Origin: Theristus sp. LFF4_11
Taxonomy: Eukaryota; Nematoda; Chromadorea; Monhysterida; Xyalidae
Length of the DNA: 64,000 nucleotides
NCBI GenBank assembly: GCA_030248135.1
Contig: JASANC010001904.1
Location: 62,001 to 126,000 of the forward strand
Direction of reading: 5' to 3'
Position 1 is the first letter of the stretch, and every line of letters begins with the position of its first letter. The position numbers were made by a program, and so were the translations under genes. Shown here one piece after another: positions 1-12,293 of the stretch. The notes under the pieces are model-generated. The model saw nothing but the letters and a program-made list of their open reading frames with translations, was not told where the DNA came from and searched no databases.

Positions 1-826
1 TTGGGCTGTTACAGTTTGGCAAAGTGCGACCTTCGAAACCAACGCAAAACATGCTATGAAAAAATTGAAACTCAATCGGCTGGACGATTCCTTCATTGTT
101 GAGAAAGACTGTTCCCTTGTTGACAAAACCTGATAACTTCAACCATTCATTTCTTATACACCTGGTTTGGTTCCCATGATAGTCATCGTCAAAATAAAGT
201 GATGATCAATAAACAATGAAAGGAGCAACGTAACAAACCAGAATTTTTCGACATCTTGTATGTACAATAGCTGCGTGTATACTTGTGCAATTAACATTAG
301 ACAACAAAAATATCACATGAATTCATTGTGAAGAGCAAATCAAAAGAATACGTAAACTAAATACCAAATAAAAACAAAATAAATTTTTTAGTGCGGTGCG
401 GCATATTCCGAATTTTGTCGATTTTGTCAAACGTCAATGAAAACATATGAGCAATAACTCAGAAATCAAAATTCATTCCACTTTGCAAAAAATCACCGGG
501 GATCCAAAAAACATCGCAAGGTACGCAATAAAACACCGAATTGTGTAAAAACACCGCAAAACGAAAAACTTCAAATTTACCGATGCTTCCTGCACCCCAT
601 AATCCTTTGAATATGAACGGTTTGGTTCACAAGCTTTTGGTGCGGCTAATTTTAAATTTATTTAATTCATTTAAAAAGGACGGAATACTTTTCACAAAGA
701 CTTTGGATTCGATTTAGGGCAGCATTTCAGCTGCTTTACATTCTGCGGTGTGTTTTATAGCAGGTGCTCATTTGCGCGTTGTTTCTTTCCACGTGGTAGC
801 CATCAATAATCCGGCCATCTGGCAGA
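1..826. other. AT-rich non-coding stretch downstream of the globin gene
   Basis: I see no exon here. A minus-strand AATAAA (plus-strand 657-662) lies about 165 bases beyond the globin stop codon and is a reasonable polyadenylation signal for that gene. Confidence 0.4.
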
Positions 827-2330
827 TCATTGTTCGCATGACCGCCGCTCACTGCGGCCAGCCTCATAACCAGCGCGCATGTTGATCACGAGTTTCGTCA
901 TGAACATGTGAAACGCAGCGGCCTCCGACGGCGTCACGCGCACGTCAACGAGCGTCTCGAGCACCGCCAACAGAAAGATGTCCCAGTAGATCGGCGTGAA
1001 CGAGCGTTGCCCGCCGAAATGCACGTGGTCGCGGCCGAGCTTATTGGGCAACAGAGAACATTTTTTGCACTGTTTTTTTCTTTTCTCAGTTCATTTCTTG
1101 TTGCGTTTGAACCGGATAATTTGGGATTGGCCACATACACCTGTGTTTTTGACAATCTTCAGCGTTTTTATAATATGCGAAGAGACGTTAAAAGGCGTTG
1201 TAGCGAGGAAGAAGACGAAGAAGACGGAGAAGATGGAGAAGAAGAGGTGTCAACAATTTTTTTGGACTGTGTTGGTCGTTCCCTGGCCTTTATCTTCACA
1301 TACAATGTACAGGGTGTATGAAATTGAAGACAACATGTGTTCACGTGAACGTAATAAGAAATGGGTGTTTGTGTGGGAAGTTTGTTTCAGCATCCAGCAG
1401 TACTAATCAAAGCATAAAGCGTAGCACCTTCTGAGCAACACAGCATTTTTCGACAAACCTGAAAGGCCTTCTCCTGTGCAAGCTCAATGTCGTCGTTCGC
1501 AACCAACTGCAGCTCGTCAGTGATGAACTCGGTGATGCGTTTAGCAAGTGAGGCCACCGCGTTCCGTCGGTCCGTTTCGTGCAACGCTTGCTCAGAATTG
1601 AACATCACCTAAAATTTACATCCGTTTTTTAGTTGAAAATTTTGTTTGCTTTTTTTAAATGAAAAAATTCTCATTTATGCAAAGAATTGGAAGTCAAAAA
1701 ATGCTCCATTGACCTGCTCAATAACTTTGCTGTGGTCGGCTGCCTTTAACAGTGCTTTCGGCATGTAAGAACTCGCGTTTGGCAGCACCTGTGCGTTGTG
1801 AGAAGCGCTGTTGATTTGATACATGCATTAGTTCTGATTACTTTATTCTACGTACATTGTATATGTGGGCACAACTGTGAGTCACAGCTGTAAACTCTAA
1901 CAAACATTATAAGACTGTCGTAAATTCTTGCAACAAATGTACAATCTTTTTCTTTGTACAGCAGAGCAAATCAAAAATATCTAGATATTAGAACGAAAAA
2001 GTGCAATTCCCTGGGACCTACTCGTTAACGAGAGGAGTTTGTGGTGTGGTTTCTCGGTGTTTCAGAGCCTCGGTTTCTCAGTGTGAATTTTGGTTTGCAC
2101 TAAAAAGGTTGTTCTCAATCAATAGCTGTAGACGGCAACATGGCCACCCAAAGCATACTGTATATGCCAACCTTCAGCCGCCACATTCGACGTACGCACT
2201 CAATGTTCGCCGCTGAGTACGGATTGTTGTCCGGCTCGACGTGAATTGTGCCCCCGTCGATTCCGTTCAGACTGACCTCGTAGGCCGGCTGCTGCGGTCG
2301 ACCAGTGCACCGTGACAGGCGACTCCCCAT
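827..2330 (-). CDS. Neuroglobin-like globin, 4 exons
   Basis: Four minus-strand exons join in phase 0 throughout: 2330-2172, 1788-1714, 1608-1459 and 1039-827, giving 198 residues, a normal globin length. The protein starts MGSRLSR, so Gly2 could be N-myristoylated. A globin A-helix pattern ending RRMW is followed 83 residues later by LGRDH. This resembles the neuroglobin LGRKH motif, so His133 is the likely proximal (F8) haem ligand. The G and H helices follow (FTPIYWDIF, then VTPSEAAAF...KLVINMRAGYEAG). Spacing from the A-helix Trp to F8 matches neuroglobin, so no exon seems missing. The distal E7 position is uncertain: my hand alignment places a non-His residue there. The exon 4 acceptor is AAG rather than CAG and is the weakest splice site. 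Expected role: haem protein for oxygen binding or sensing, possibly membrane-anchored. The family call is fairly sure; the subfamily is not. Confidence 0.75.
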
Positions 2331-3383
2331 GGTTTATGACACGCGTTTTTAGGGTGTGTTTGGTTTTTAATTGAATTTTTGTTTTGCAAGTTGACTAAGA
2401 ATTGAATATGATTTTTTGGTGTATATCTGCAGTATGAATTGAAAATTGCGTGTATGTACCGTGGAACAAAATTACAGAAAAGCGGAAGTTGAAAAACTTA
2501 ATGCATTTATTATTACAAGCAGATTTCCATTTTCACTCCTAAAACGGCATACAGAATTGTGTTATATACGTAGCTCGAGTGAGTAAACGCAAAACAGCAT
2601 TAAACGGACACATCTAAATTCTAATACGCCGCAGTAATTACAGTCGATAGAACACGTTTCAATGCATTTCGTTGATTGGTTCTCGCTCACCGATTTGCTG
2701 AATCAGCAAGAAGCAAACAATTCACGATTGAGATTATTTTCAGAGTTTTAATTGCATCCATCAATTTTTGTTTGTCAATAAATTTCAAGCTTACAACACG
2801 CTCAACAGCGTTTTCTGTTTTGTACCTTCTTTTCCTTGTGTGGCTTTGCTCCTTTGTTTTGCATGTAATCTTTACACATATAAATACAGTTTCACAGGTG
2901 TTTACAAATAACTAATTCACAGACAGATAAATAAAGCTTCACGTCATGATATGAGGATTCGTAGAACTAGAAAGTACTACATAATGCCGCAGATTCTTTG
3001 AATCTTGGAAATCGCGATATCATTCTGCTAAACTTTCACTGTGAGACCATTGTGTAGTCGTAGTCTGCCGCCGATTACAAACATGAGAAAAAAAAAACCC
3101 CCAAAAAAAAAACCCAAATTTGGGGGGGGTGGGGCCACAACGTCACCGGCGCGGACGAGAGGAGGGACGAGACTGATGGCTGCCAAAACAAACCGTTCGA
3201 GTAGGCTAACAATTTTTTTTTGTTTCCGGTTTCGTTGTCCGCACCCAGACAAAAAAAAAAAAACAAAACAGAATCAAATCATGCCATCAAGAATGCCTGG
3301 TATCATGACAAAAATACGCTCATATTCAGGTAAATAGTTTCATGCGTAACGCGGGAATTCAAAATTGGTATGACCTATTTTTT

Positions 3384-3583
3384 AAACGTGTCCCACTGAA
3401 ATGACGTCATGTACCGCCAAACATGCGCTTGCCGTTCACAGCAAACCAGACTTTTCGTTTAGCCGATTTCTTCCCGTAAACAAATAGTGAATGTCGAATC
3501 AGTCACACCAAACTGACAGTGCCTGTACTGTGACAAACGGGCGTTTTTAAAGCAAATGACGTCATTTTAGTCCGGACACGTTT
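3384..3583. repeat. MITE with CRE-containing terminal inverted repeats, copy 1
   Basis: The ends read AAACGTGTCC ... GGACACGTTT, and the inverted arms extend through AAATGACGTCAT. Length is about 200 bp. A related copy at 16008-16186 has the same TIR core and the same TGACGTCA near both ends. No target-site duplication could be fixed by eye. Confidence 0.6.
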
Positions 3584-4784
3584 GAATAAATCCACAATAG
3601 TGATTCGAGTCCCCTAAATAGGGCCTGGTTTGATCACTTGGGGTGTTTTGAATTGCCACATAAAGACTGGGGTGGCGGAGAACTGAGGGAAAAGGACTAA
3701 GGCTCGGAGAACTGGTCACAGCTCACACACGCGGGCGAAGACCTGAGGGAAGGAGACATTCAAGCAAATAGGCAAAAAGTATTTTTTACTTTTGATTATA
3801 AAAGTAGTATACCATGACCATCCATAGGCAAAACAACCATGGCGTACACGCAGAAGCATCAGGAGTTACAAAACATGGGCGTTTTAAAGTTTTTAGCTGA
3901 ACACACAGTCGACTGAAATTATGGTTTTTCTTGACTCCGATTTGATTGACTGCATCAAACCATCGAGTTTAGCAAATGTCTAGCAGAACGTTTGTCAACG
4001 TGAAACACCATCCAACTAAACGAGTTTGCAGAGTGACAGAGGTGACTTCAGAGTGAGATTGAGTTGCAAGCTGCTTCACGGTGAAATCTCTGGTTTCTAA
4101 ATGTCCACATGTTGCCAATGCTGCATGATGTTTACTCCTAAATTGGAAACAAAAAAGATCGCATAGCGTGCAATTTTCAGATTGTTGTTCATTAGCGAAT
4201 AGTTCATAAGTTTCAACAAGAGTGTTGAAAACCAACTACCGTAATTTACCCAGTCAAACACGGCAAACCGTTTTTTGCTTCTAAAGATCTGAATCGATCA
4301 GTGACAAATTGGTTTGGAGCTAACAAGTGTTATTAAAAAGCGGAACTCAGTTTGGACCTCACCAAGGACCTCGTTTGGGACTTCTGTTTTGATCAGTTTG
4401 AACTTTACGTGGGCACCGGCATTATTGGTGCATTGGTGCAGTGCATATTACTTCGTTTATGTAGGTTCAACGGGTACACTGTAATAAGCTAATTTCTGCA
4501 GATAAAAAGTAATGGATAATGGATTAACAGCACAGTTACGTAGCTTAGTTATCGCAAAATCAGAGGCCAATTTGAAACGACCCACAACTGCGCTGTTGCA
4601 AAGTGTTTCCGTTGCTAAAAGCCGTTTCATTTGCACGTTGAATAAAATGTTTACGATTATCACCCACACGTACAATATATTATCAATTTTTTGGATATTT
4701 CTAACTTTCGCGAAGTTATTTGTTTGAACAGAACTACATATGTAGGTAATCATCGTTATGAAAAGTGTGATATCAATTTTTTAG

Positions 4785-4935
4785 GTTCTGCGACTCGATG
4801 CGCGTGCAAAGGAAACTATATGTAACTAGTTTCCATCCTTGTGTGGCAATTGAAAATCGCCGAAGTGACTCGGTGTTCTATTTAGGGGACTCGGATCACT
4901 TTGCCAATTTTGAATTGAGTTTCGGTACCTGACAC
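4785..4935 (+). repeat. Dispersed repeat, copy 1
   Basis: Shares a string of blocks (GACTCGATGCG, GGAAACTA..TAGTTTC, TCGGATCACTTTGCCAATTTTGAATT) with 34390-34560, and more weakly with 29598-29722. No coding capacity. It looks like a degraded non-autonomous transposon family. Confidence 0.5.
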
Positions 4936-6175
4936 TATAGAAAGGTCTTAGCACGATTTTATATACCGTATCGGCTGGAGGTGTGAGCATGTCGTAACGA
5001 GGGGTGCTCGACGCTTTGATATGGGCACGGTACAGCACTGTGCATCATGACAGAAAATGTAAAAACAACACGTTTGGTTCAATTTTCGAACATATCTAGA
5101 TATGATTAAACACGTGAGACACAACATGTACGTGAGTAATTAATTCAATTTCTTGTTTTCTGAAAGGGATTCGCTGTATTAATGGAACTTTTGATTGGAC
5201 AGTTTTGAATTTGTTGTGGGAATGTAATTGTCTCCAACTGCTACCGATTCTGAAAATAAAACTGTTGCACCGCTCACAGGCAAGCACACATACCAAATTA
5301 TTTTTTAACACTGCACGTTTCTCAGTATGTTTTAGTCTGAAGTAACTCAAATTGCGGGTTTGTGTAACCGGTCGGGCAGTGTACGATTCGTCAAACCGGT
5401 CACTTTTTTGCGATATACACAGAGCATGTTTTCTTGCAATTCCAATCCCGTTCTTTCTCCGTTCGCGAACTCTGTATTATGCGAAAAAAGTAGCAGGTTT
5501 AAACAAACAAACAAACAAACATACTGTGTGGTTAAGAACATTAGAGAATGAACATGCAATGTGCATCGTGTCCAGTGTGTTGCGGTTTCGTGCTGGTTTC
5601 GCATAAGTAAGCTAAGATTTTTTCAACTTGATAACTTATGCATTACTCGGTCGGTAATGTTACACGACATAACAGAGATATGACATATCTAGATAAGATG
5701 AAATTCAGACTAAAGTTCAGAACAAACACATTTTCATGATTACATTTATTCAAATCAGTGCACATTGTTTTTCGGTGTTCGCCAGGACAAAACGAAACAA
5801 AGACAAAAAATAAAGAAAGAATATTATTGTTGGTCCTTAAAACTAACTTAATAGTACACAAAAAATTAGCATTTGAAGGTCTATCAAAACGCGGTTACAA
5901 TTGCAATATGACGTCACTATAATCGTACGAGAGAGGCCCAACTGCAGCATTTATAAAAAGTCGAAGCAAGCGTGCCAGAAGTTCAACAACAATCCGAAAT
6001 TTCAGTTTGAAAAAAAAGACAGCACACAATGTGTATTGTTTTTAGTTCGACTGTACACGTTCATGAACGCACAGGGGTACATTGTGATTGTGCGCCATGC
6101 ATTGAAAGTTGCTCAAACCAACAGAAACACTGAAACAAAAGCAATAATAATAATCACACGATCATATTCCGCAAA

Positions 6176-9100
6176 TCATAAGGTCTCATGGCGTGCCAAC
6201 GGTGCGACCCCGTTGCTGAACTGGTAGACGCCGCCATCGCAGACGGTCTCATGAACGCGCAGCTTGTACGCCTGACAGAAGCAGTCCATGGTTTTGTCGC
6301 TGAGCACGCGGGCGCCGTGTTTGCAGTGGTACACGGCCTCGTACTCGACATCCGGCTCGCAGATGCACTGGCGCTGCCCGCGGAGGCAACGGTCGCAGCC
6401 GAGCACACGCTGGCACGGCGAGCAGTGCACGCGCACCGTGGGGGCGCTCGCGGCGCCTGCAGTTCGTGCGAACGGGGATGCGCTTTGGTTGTACGGGTAG
6501 AGTACTGGTATACGAGTATACGGGTATAGTATACTTTGTGACAACACAATTCCGGAACCAAAGTGTTCTCGAGTCAACATTGGCTGCTTGCCTGCTTTTA
6601 TAGTGAAACATCATTAAAAAACGAAACGCATACCGAATATACCGCACCAAGCCGAACCAGTGCATCTAATCTAATTTAAAAATTCAGCGCACCAACCAAC
6701 GCTTCAGCCAGTGTTGAGAAAAATCGCATCTTGAACGTGTTTTGCTGAATAACAGAAAAACTTATATGTACCGGAAACGTCCGATCCGGCAGCCGACGTT
6801 GACGGACGCCGATGCGGATGCGGCGGTGGCATCAGCTGATGTGAGCCGGACGAGGTGGGACTGATCGCTCTGCTGATGGCACGATGGTGGCAACGGGGAC
6901 AGTGTGGCAGGTCAATGGAGAAGTGGTCGGCCGCGTGGATTTGCTGGTAGACGCTCACTGGCAGGTAAGCAAAGCAACGCGGTACAGAACGAATTTCACA
7001 AACGACGATTGGTCAACTAACGCACCCGAATAAAAGTGGATTTGAATGAAACGCAAGTAGGATGGCAACCCCATCAAAGCATACACTGTACACGATCCCT
7101 TTTCGCTGTTCGATGTGTACAGTATGGCCGAATAAATGAGGCAGTCCATCAAGGTGGGATCAGCCGCAGACTAGGAGTTGTCTTTTTCAAAAAAGCCAAC
7201 GGTAATTCCCATTCATGTGTACAAGGGATAAAGAATGAACAGCATAGCGCGGATAATCCATTAGTTAAAAAAAACGCGTCAAATTTGGCACACAATTCAG
7301 TTTCTGAACATCCTTTTTCTTTCATTCAAAATTCGCGCGCTCCTTGCACCCTGAAAAAAGCTGCCATGTTTAACCGGCCATACCGTACCCTAATTTGAAT
7401 GGAAAATACAAGTTGGTCATTGATTTTACAAGTAATCAATGTAAACTGACCTGCCTGATCGTAGGACGCTCTTAGTTTTGCCGCGACCACGTCGCCGAAA
7501 ATGCGATCGCCCAGCAGGTTGCGACTCTCTTCCAGCGTCGCCAGCGGCAGACGGCAAACAATCGGCAAGCACGCCTCAATCGCGGCCAATGGGAATGCGT
7601 ACAGCAGACTCCAGGACAGCCAGAGCAGCACCACCTACCAAACAAAACAAGAGTTGAAATTGACTGAGGTGTTTTGTCGCCTTTTTTCCATGATGACTTT
7701 TGCAATGGCGATGTCAGAAATCTTGGAAAATCAGTCACCAAAAAACCAACAACCGTTGAGCCTTCGTCAATCCCGTGACGTGAATCGCAGTGCAAGAACT
7801 ATTTTTCGACTATCTTGCATAATAATTTGTTTCAGGTGCTTATATTAGAATCCATCACAACAACATAAAACATAAAAACCAACATTAAACACCACAACAA
7901 CATAAAAAATAAGGAACAACCTGAAACAAAGACATAAAACACCACAACAACACGTTGATTAAGAAAAAAGTCACACCAAGAATCTCATCATTAATGGTAT
8001 GCTGCTGTCTTTAAGACTTTTGGTTTGACTGTGAATAACATAAAAACACTATTTTCGCACCATGGGCGGCCTCTGATTGGCGGTCTGTCGAATGAACTGC
8101 GTGCAGCGAATGCGAAGCCCGGCTGCGCCAAACCGTTGACTAAGACGCATCAATGTTTCCAGTGTGTCGTCTGTAAAAATGTTTTTCGTTGAAACCTTTT
8201 TTTTCGGACACACGTCAGCAGTAACTATGCACTTTGGTACTGTATACCTTAGTGCTTTATTCGGCTCCACAGTTGGCATGAGCCACGATGGACACTTCAC
8301 TGTATTCTACCTGCACTGCATCCTGCTTCACTACATCGCAATTTTTTTGAATCTGACTGTACGGAGCAGTTGTAGTGCAGGATGCAGTATAGGATGCAAA
8401 AAAATCTGCGTGTTATCTGATTAACAAAACATAAAACGCAAAAAACTCCACCCCGCCCGACCAGTGACATCTCGGAGTACCGGATTCGGTATGATGCTTT
8501 CCAAGAACCACTGAAACTGCATCTTTGCTGGCAAATGCTGCGTGCTCTTGCCGACCACTACCGTATACTGATTTCGACCGGTTACGGTAGCTCGTTGGTC
8601 AAACGTCGCAACGCCGTAATCTGGGTCGAACTCTGGATCGCCAGTCTCCTAGGATATGAAATATGTTTTTAAGAAAAGTGAAAACTTTCTAACGTGTTAC
8701 AATTAGAGCAGTTCCGATAAGATATAAATGCGGCCGGGTCGCTTAGCCGATTTTGAACAGATACTAGTGTCCAATCCACGTTATGCAAACGCATTAAGTG
8801 TCGCAGAACCGAGAAAAACAATGCACAGAAAGCCAACGTCAACAAAAACACGGCTGGACAACTGTAAAAACAGGTTTCACTCGCATACAATGTACATCCG
8901 AGAACGAACCTCGAAGCGCATCAGTGTGCCGCTGTTCGACTGCGTGCCCACGTCAATCACGGAGCCGCCACTTCCGTACTCGTCGTTCGCGAACAGCTCG
9001 CGGAAATAGTCAGCGGCGTGCGCCAGCTGGTGTTTGCAGACGACAAACTTTGTGCGATCAACCAACAGCATCGCCTTGCAATCCACCGTGCGACATTGGT

Positions 9101-9227
9101 TCGCGGCGCGATGGTGGAAGTCACGCTGCCGCGGCCCGGGCGACTTCGACGACGCCCGACTTGACCGCGGCGACTTTGCCGGCGACAGCGAGCGCAGCTT
9201 GTCGAACAAACGTCCGGCGGTGGTCAT
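6176..9227 (-). CDS. BTB/POZ-domain protein with a Cys-rich C-terminus, 6 exons
   Basis: The exons are 9227-8910, 8648-8462, 8170-8061, 7634-7451, 6957-6772 and 6456-6176. Every junction keeps phase, giving 421 residues. A basic Ser/Pro-rich head (MTTAGRLFDKLRSLSPAKSP) precedes a BTB fold at about 49-205. Recognisable BTB elements are AMLLVDRTKFVVCKHQLA, AADYFRELF and, across the exon 2/3 junction, DDTLETLMRLSQRFGAAGLR. A hydrophobic BACK-like stretch follows (LLWLSWSLLYAFPLA, from about 206). Exon 5 has a CPRCHH motif and a Ser/Pro/His-rich linker. The last exon packs ten cysteines into about 93 residues (CSPC, GCDRC, CIC, CFC), suggesting metal binding. BTB proteins commonly dimerise and can act as Cullin-3 adaptors, but no specific role can be assigned. 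The exon 2 donor (GTCGGG) is atypical, yet the join restores the BTB sequence exactly. I do not recognise the Cys-rich tail. Confidence 0.75.
7120..7385 (+). repeat. TA-flanked MITE, GGCCGAATAAAT family, copy 1
   Basis: Inverted ends CAGTATGGCCGAATAAA and GGCCATACCG, flanked by TA on both sides. It is 266 bp and lies in intron 4 of the BTB gene. Related copies are at 38501-38763, about 26057-26319 (degraded) and about 62662-62813 (internally deleted). The TA duplication suggests mobilisation by a Tc1/mariner-type transposase. Confidence 0.7.
8240..8410. repeat. Degraded copy of a TGCACTGCATCCTGC palindromic element
   Basis: Inverted blocks CTGCACTGCATCCTGC and GCAGGATGCAGTATAGGATGC, plus a terminal AAAAAATCTGCGTG, match the better-preserved element at 40823-40989. 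It lies in intron 2 of the BTB gene. Confidence 0.45.
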
Positions 9228-11029
9228 GTTTCACTTTTGCTCTGGGTTTCTCAGCAGTTTATCAACTTTTTTCTGGTAAATTTGTGAACTTATTGACACG
9301 TTCCAGTTTCTGACTGTTTGGTTGGTGTCAGTTGAACGACCGCAATTCTGAAATTCTAAGTTTTTGGTTTTGTTTTACAGAAAAATTTGTCAGCTCTTCA
9401 ACATAAAGTTGACAATGTTTGCGGCTCGAAGTTCAACAAACAAGAAACCTCAGACCAAACGCATAAGTTGTTGCATTCAATTGACGAAGCTGCAGATGCG
9501 TTGCAATCCGTCAATGATTACCGAATATAAAACATCATTAAAAAATGTTCTTTCGCAGGAATGAGATATGAAACAAACGAAACCCCAATGTGTAAAATGA
9601 TGACTAAAGTTTTCACTTTTTTTCATAACTAAGCTGTCAACATGAGTAACAAAAACAGTGATAAAACTTGTGACATTATTCAGTAAACTGTGTGTTCAAA
9701 AGTGCTTGACCCAAAAGATACTCCATCTTTTGCAGCCAAAAAACTCGGTTCTCCATACAAGAACAGATGTCTTCTTTGTGTTGGAATTAATACACCAAAA
9801 ACAAAAGCCTCCAAGCAAAGCCTAAATAACATTTTGACAATTTCCGCAACCTTCAAATAAAGAACAAAAGTTTCTGGCTTTATTTTGCAGTTATCAGTTT
9901 TGTGTAATTTGTTCAAGAAAGCAATACCGAAGCTCAAATGCGATCCTTTGGTTACAGCAAAAAAACCAACTTTGCCAAACATCAATTGTCATTACCTCCT
10001 GGACCTTCAGAAAGACAACTTTTTTTGATGAGCCAACGAACTGGCTGGGCGACCAAAAGTTCGCACGTGTTTCGGAAATCTGAACACACAGCATTATTCC
10101 GAGTGGTGACGCGTTCTGCGTATGGTGGTGGTGTGTCTTTATAAATTCCAGAGCGTGCACACAGCACAACGCGCAAAAACGACATCGAGAGAAAAAGATG
10201 AAGGGCTTCTGAAAAGTTTTAAAGCCGGCAGTCACGATAATTGATGGGCGCACATCAGAGACACTTCCGACGAGAACGAGCGGTAACAACAACAACACGA
10301 TTATGCGATGGTTGCCGCCGTTTCATTGTTTTGGTTTTTCGCAGGGGCAGGGCGCACGAAAACTTTTGACGACTTTTCAAAACCTCCAAAACTTTTCTAA
10401 TGGCTCTTGAACATTTGTTCCCTTATGGTATGTGTAGACTTTCTGAAAAAGCGCTACACATTGGTTGGTATACTCCAGTAGAGAGGAAGCTTTAGAAGAA
10501 TAATGCGTGATATGATTGCTGACATTCAAAAGAACGCACGTTTTTATCGCATTCAATTTTACGCGGTCTATCAGAAATCTGTGATTGTTGTTGTTCTTGT
10601 TGTTGTTTTAAAGGAAAAACATGTTGTCACATCATCAAAGTTTTGGTGCCGGATTTTTCAGAGAGATAAGAACAATTTTCAGATTTCAAAAACTGTTCAT
10701 TTTGGTGAGCGGTTGAAACAAAAAAGGAAACGCTGGGGTCGTTCGTCGTTACTCACAACGCCATCCAAAAATCCAAATACTCGCGCTTCTGTTGATTATT
10801 TTTAAATTGAACCGCCGCGGTGTGGCTGGATGTGAAGATCACCAAACCTCTAACTCTAAGACTTTGACTTTCTGTGCTTAGCCAATTCATGAACACAAAA
10901 TTCATTCGGCACGTCACGTCACGTCGCGTCTCATACATGGTGCAGAAAGTCCAGCAAGTCACGTTATCTGACGTCAAACTTTAGAACATGCTGTCATTGT
11001 TACAAGCATTCAGACGCGACCTGGCGTGA

Positions 11030-11495
11030 CGTGACATGACATAACGTGACGCGACGTGATGTGACGTGACTATCAAGTCGCGACGTGACGCGACGTGACG
11101 TAACGTGACGTAACGTAACTTGATGTGACGTGACGTGACGTGACGTAGCTTGTCGCGACGTGAGATGACGTGACATTACGTGACGTAACCTGACGTGACG
11201 TGACGCGACATGACGTCACGTGATGGACGTGACGTGACGTGACGTGACCTGACCTGACGTGACCTGATATAATGTGACGTGAACTAAAGTGACGTGACCT
11301 GACGTGACAAGACGTGACGTGACATGACCTGACGTAATGTGACGTGACGTGATGTGACGTGACGTGATGCAACGTGACGCGACGTGACGCGACGTGATGG
11401 ATGTGAGGCGACTTTACTTCACGTGACGTGGTCGTGACGTGACGTGACGTGACGTGACGTGACGTGACGTGACGTGACGTGACGTGACGTGACGG
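11030..11495. repeat. Pentanucleotide array (GACGT)n
   Basis: About 460 bp of a GACGT/GTGAC 5-bp unit, with point variants in the left part (TGATGTGACG, TGACCTGACG). It ends in a nearly pure run at about 11434-11492. The unit contains TGACG, the half-site core of CRE-type elements. Smaller islands of the same motif lie at 10914-10925 and 58060-58096. Confidence 0.85.
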
Positions 11496-12114
11496 GTGTA
11501 TATACGTCATGCGTGAATTGGTCTTTTGCTTGTGTGCTTGTGTGCTTGCGTGCGTTATATCAGTTTATCAGTAAATAACAAATTGTGGTATGTAAATGTA
11601 AATCAGAAACGGTAATGCGAAGCTGAATTTTCTGAAAATCGGATAACATCCAAGAATTTATTTTGAAAATTGGAGTAGAAACAGCAATAAACTATAAAAC
11701 GTTTAAAGCAATGGATCTGTTTATTTTCTTTTGTTTTTGTTAGCCGACTGAGAGATAGACAGCTGCACGTTAATGCTAAAGTCCAGCAAAAAAATCCAGT
11801 GTAATCGGAAAAACGGCAATTGAATGTTGTTCTAGTTACTTTAAAGTTCCAGTTACTAGTTACTATAGATACATGTAGAAACAATTTCACAACTTTAAAA
11901 GATGAGCTCTCTCGCGAGTTTCTTCACGTGGCAGCACGTTGCGGTCATTGCAATCGTCGTTCTTTGCCTTGGTTGTAATTTTTTAGAAAGAATATCAAAT
12001 TTCTGTGCATTGATGTCGTGGTACTCCTCAAACGGAACTGAATATTCTGTTAAATTTTTAACTGATGAAATGTCTGAGGGACGCGACCCGGCTGAACAAA
12101 AAACAAAAAACGTA

Positions 12115-12293
12115 CCGAACAGCGGTGTCCGATGTCCTGTCCACTTGGGTTACCCACGCGGTGTCGGTGACCCGAAAATAAAAGAGACTCAAAACGCAGA
12201 ACGTGCTGTTGCCACTTTTATTTTCGGGATACTACGCTGGACGGGACACCACGCAGGACACTTAAGCGGACAGGACTCCGGACAGTTGTTCGG
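12115..12293. repeat. Foldback element with GTCC-rich inverted repeats
   Basis: The left arm begins CCGAACAGCGGTGTCCGATG and the right arm ends GGACAGGACTCCGGACAG plus TTGTTCGG. The inner arms pair CCCGAAAATAAAAG with CTTTTATTTTCGGG. About 180 bp, with TA immediately to the left. It resembles the GTGTCC-rich foldback at 30592-30811. Confidence 0.6.

Larger units (their letters stand above)
2331..6175. other. Intergenic region between the globin and BTB genes
   Basis: No exon that I can support. Reading frames here are short and lack recognisable domains. The region holds a CRE-like inverted-repeat MITE (3384-3583), A- and G-rich low complexity near 3090-3130, a dispersed repeat at about 3660-3770 that recurs near 63000-63110, and a dispersed repeat at 4785-4935. 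A minus-strand AATAAA (5745-5750) lies about 430 bases beyond the BTB stop codon. Confidence 0.4.

Noticed and set aside
6188..6529. Plus-strand open frame of 113 codons, and overlapping minus-strand frames
   Set aside because: Shadows of the GC-rich last exon of the BTB gene, whose phase is fixed by the upstream exons.
11073..11510. 145-codon minus-strand frame of HVTSRHVTSR repeats
   Set aside because: Pure translation of the GACGT array; no stop codon can arise in that frame of the unit.
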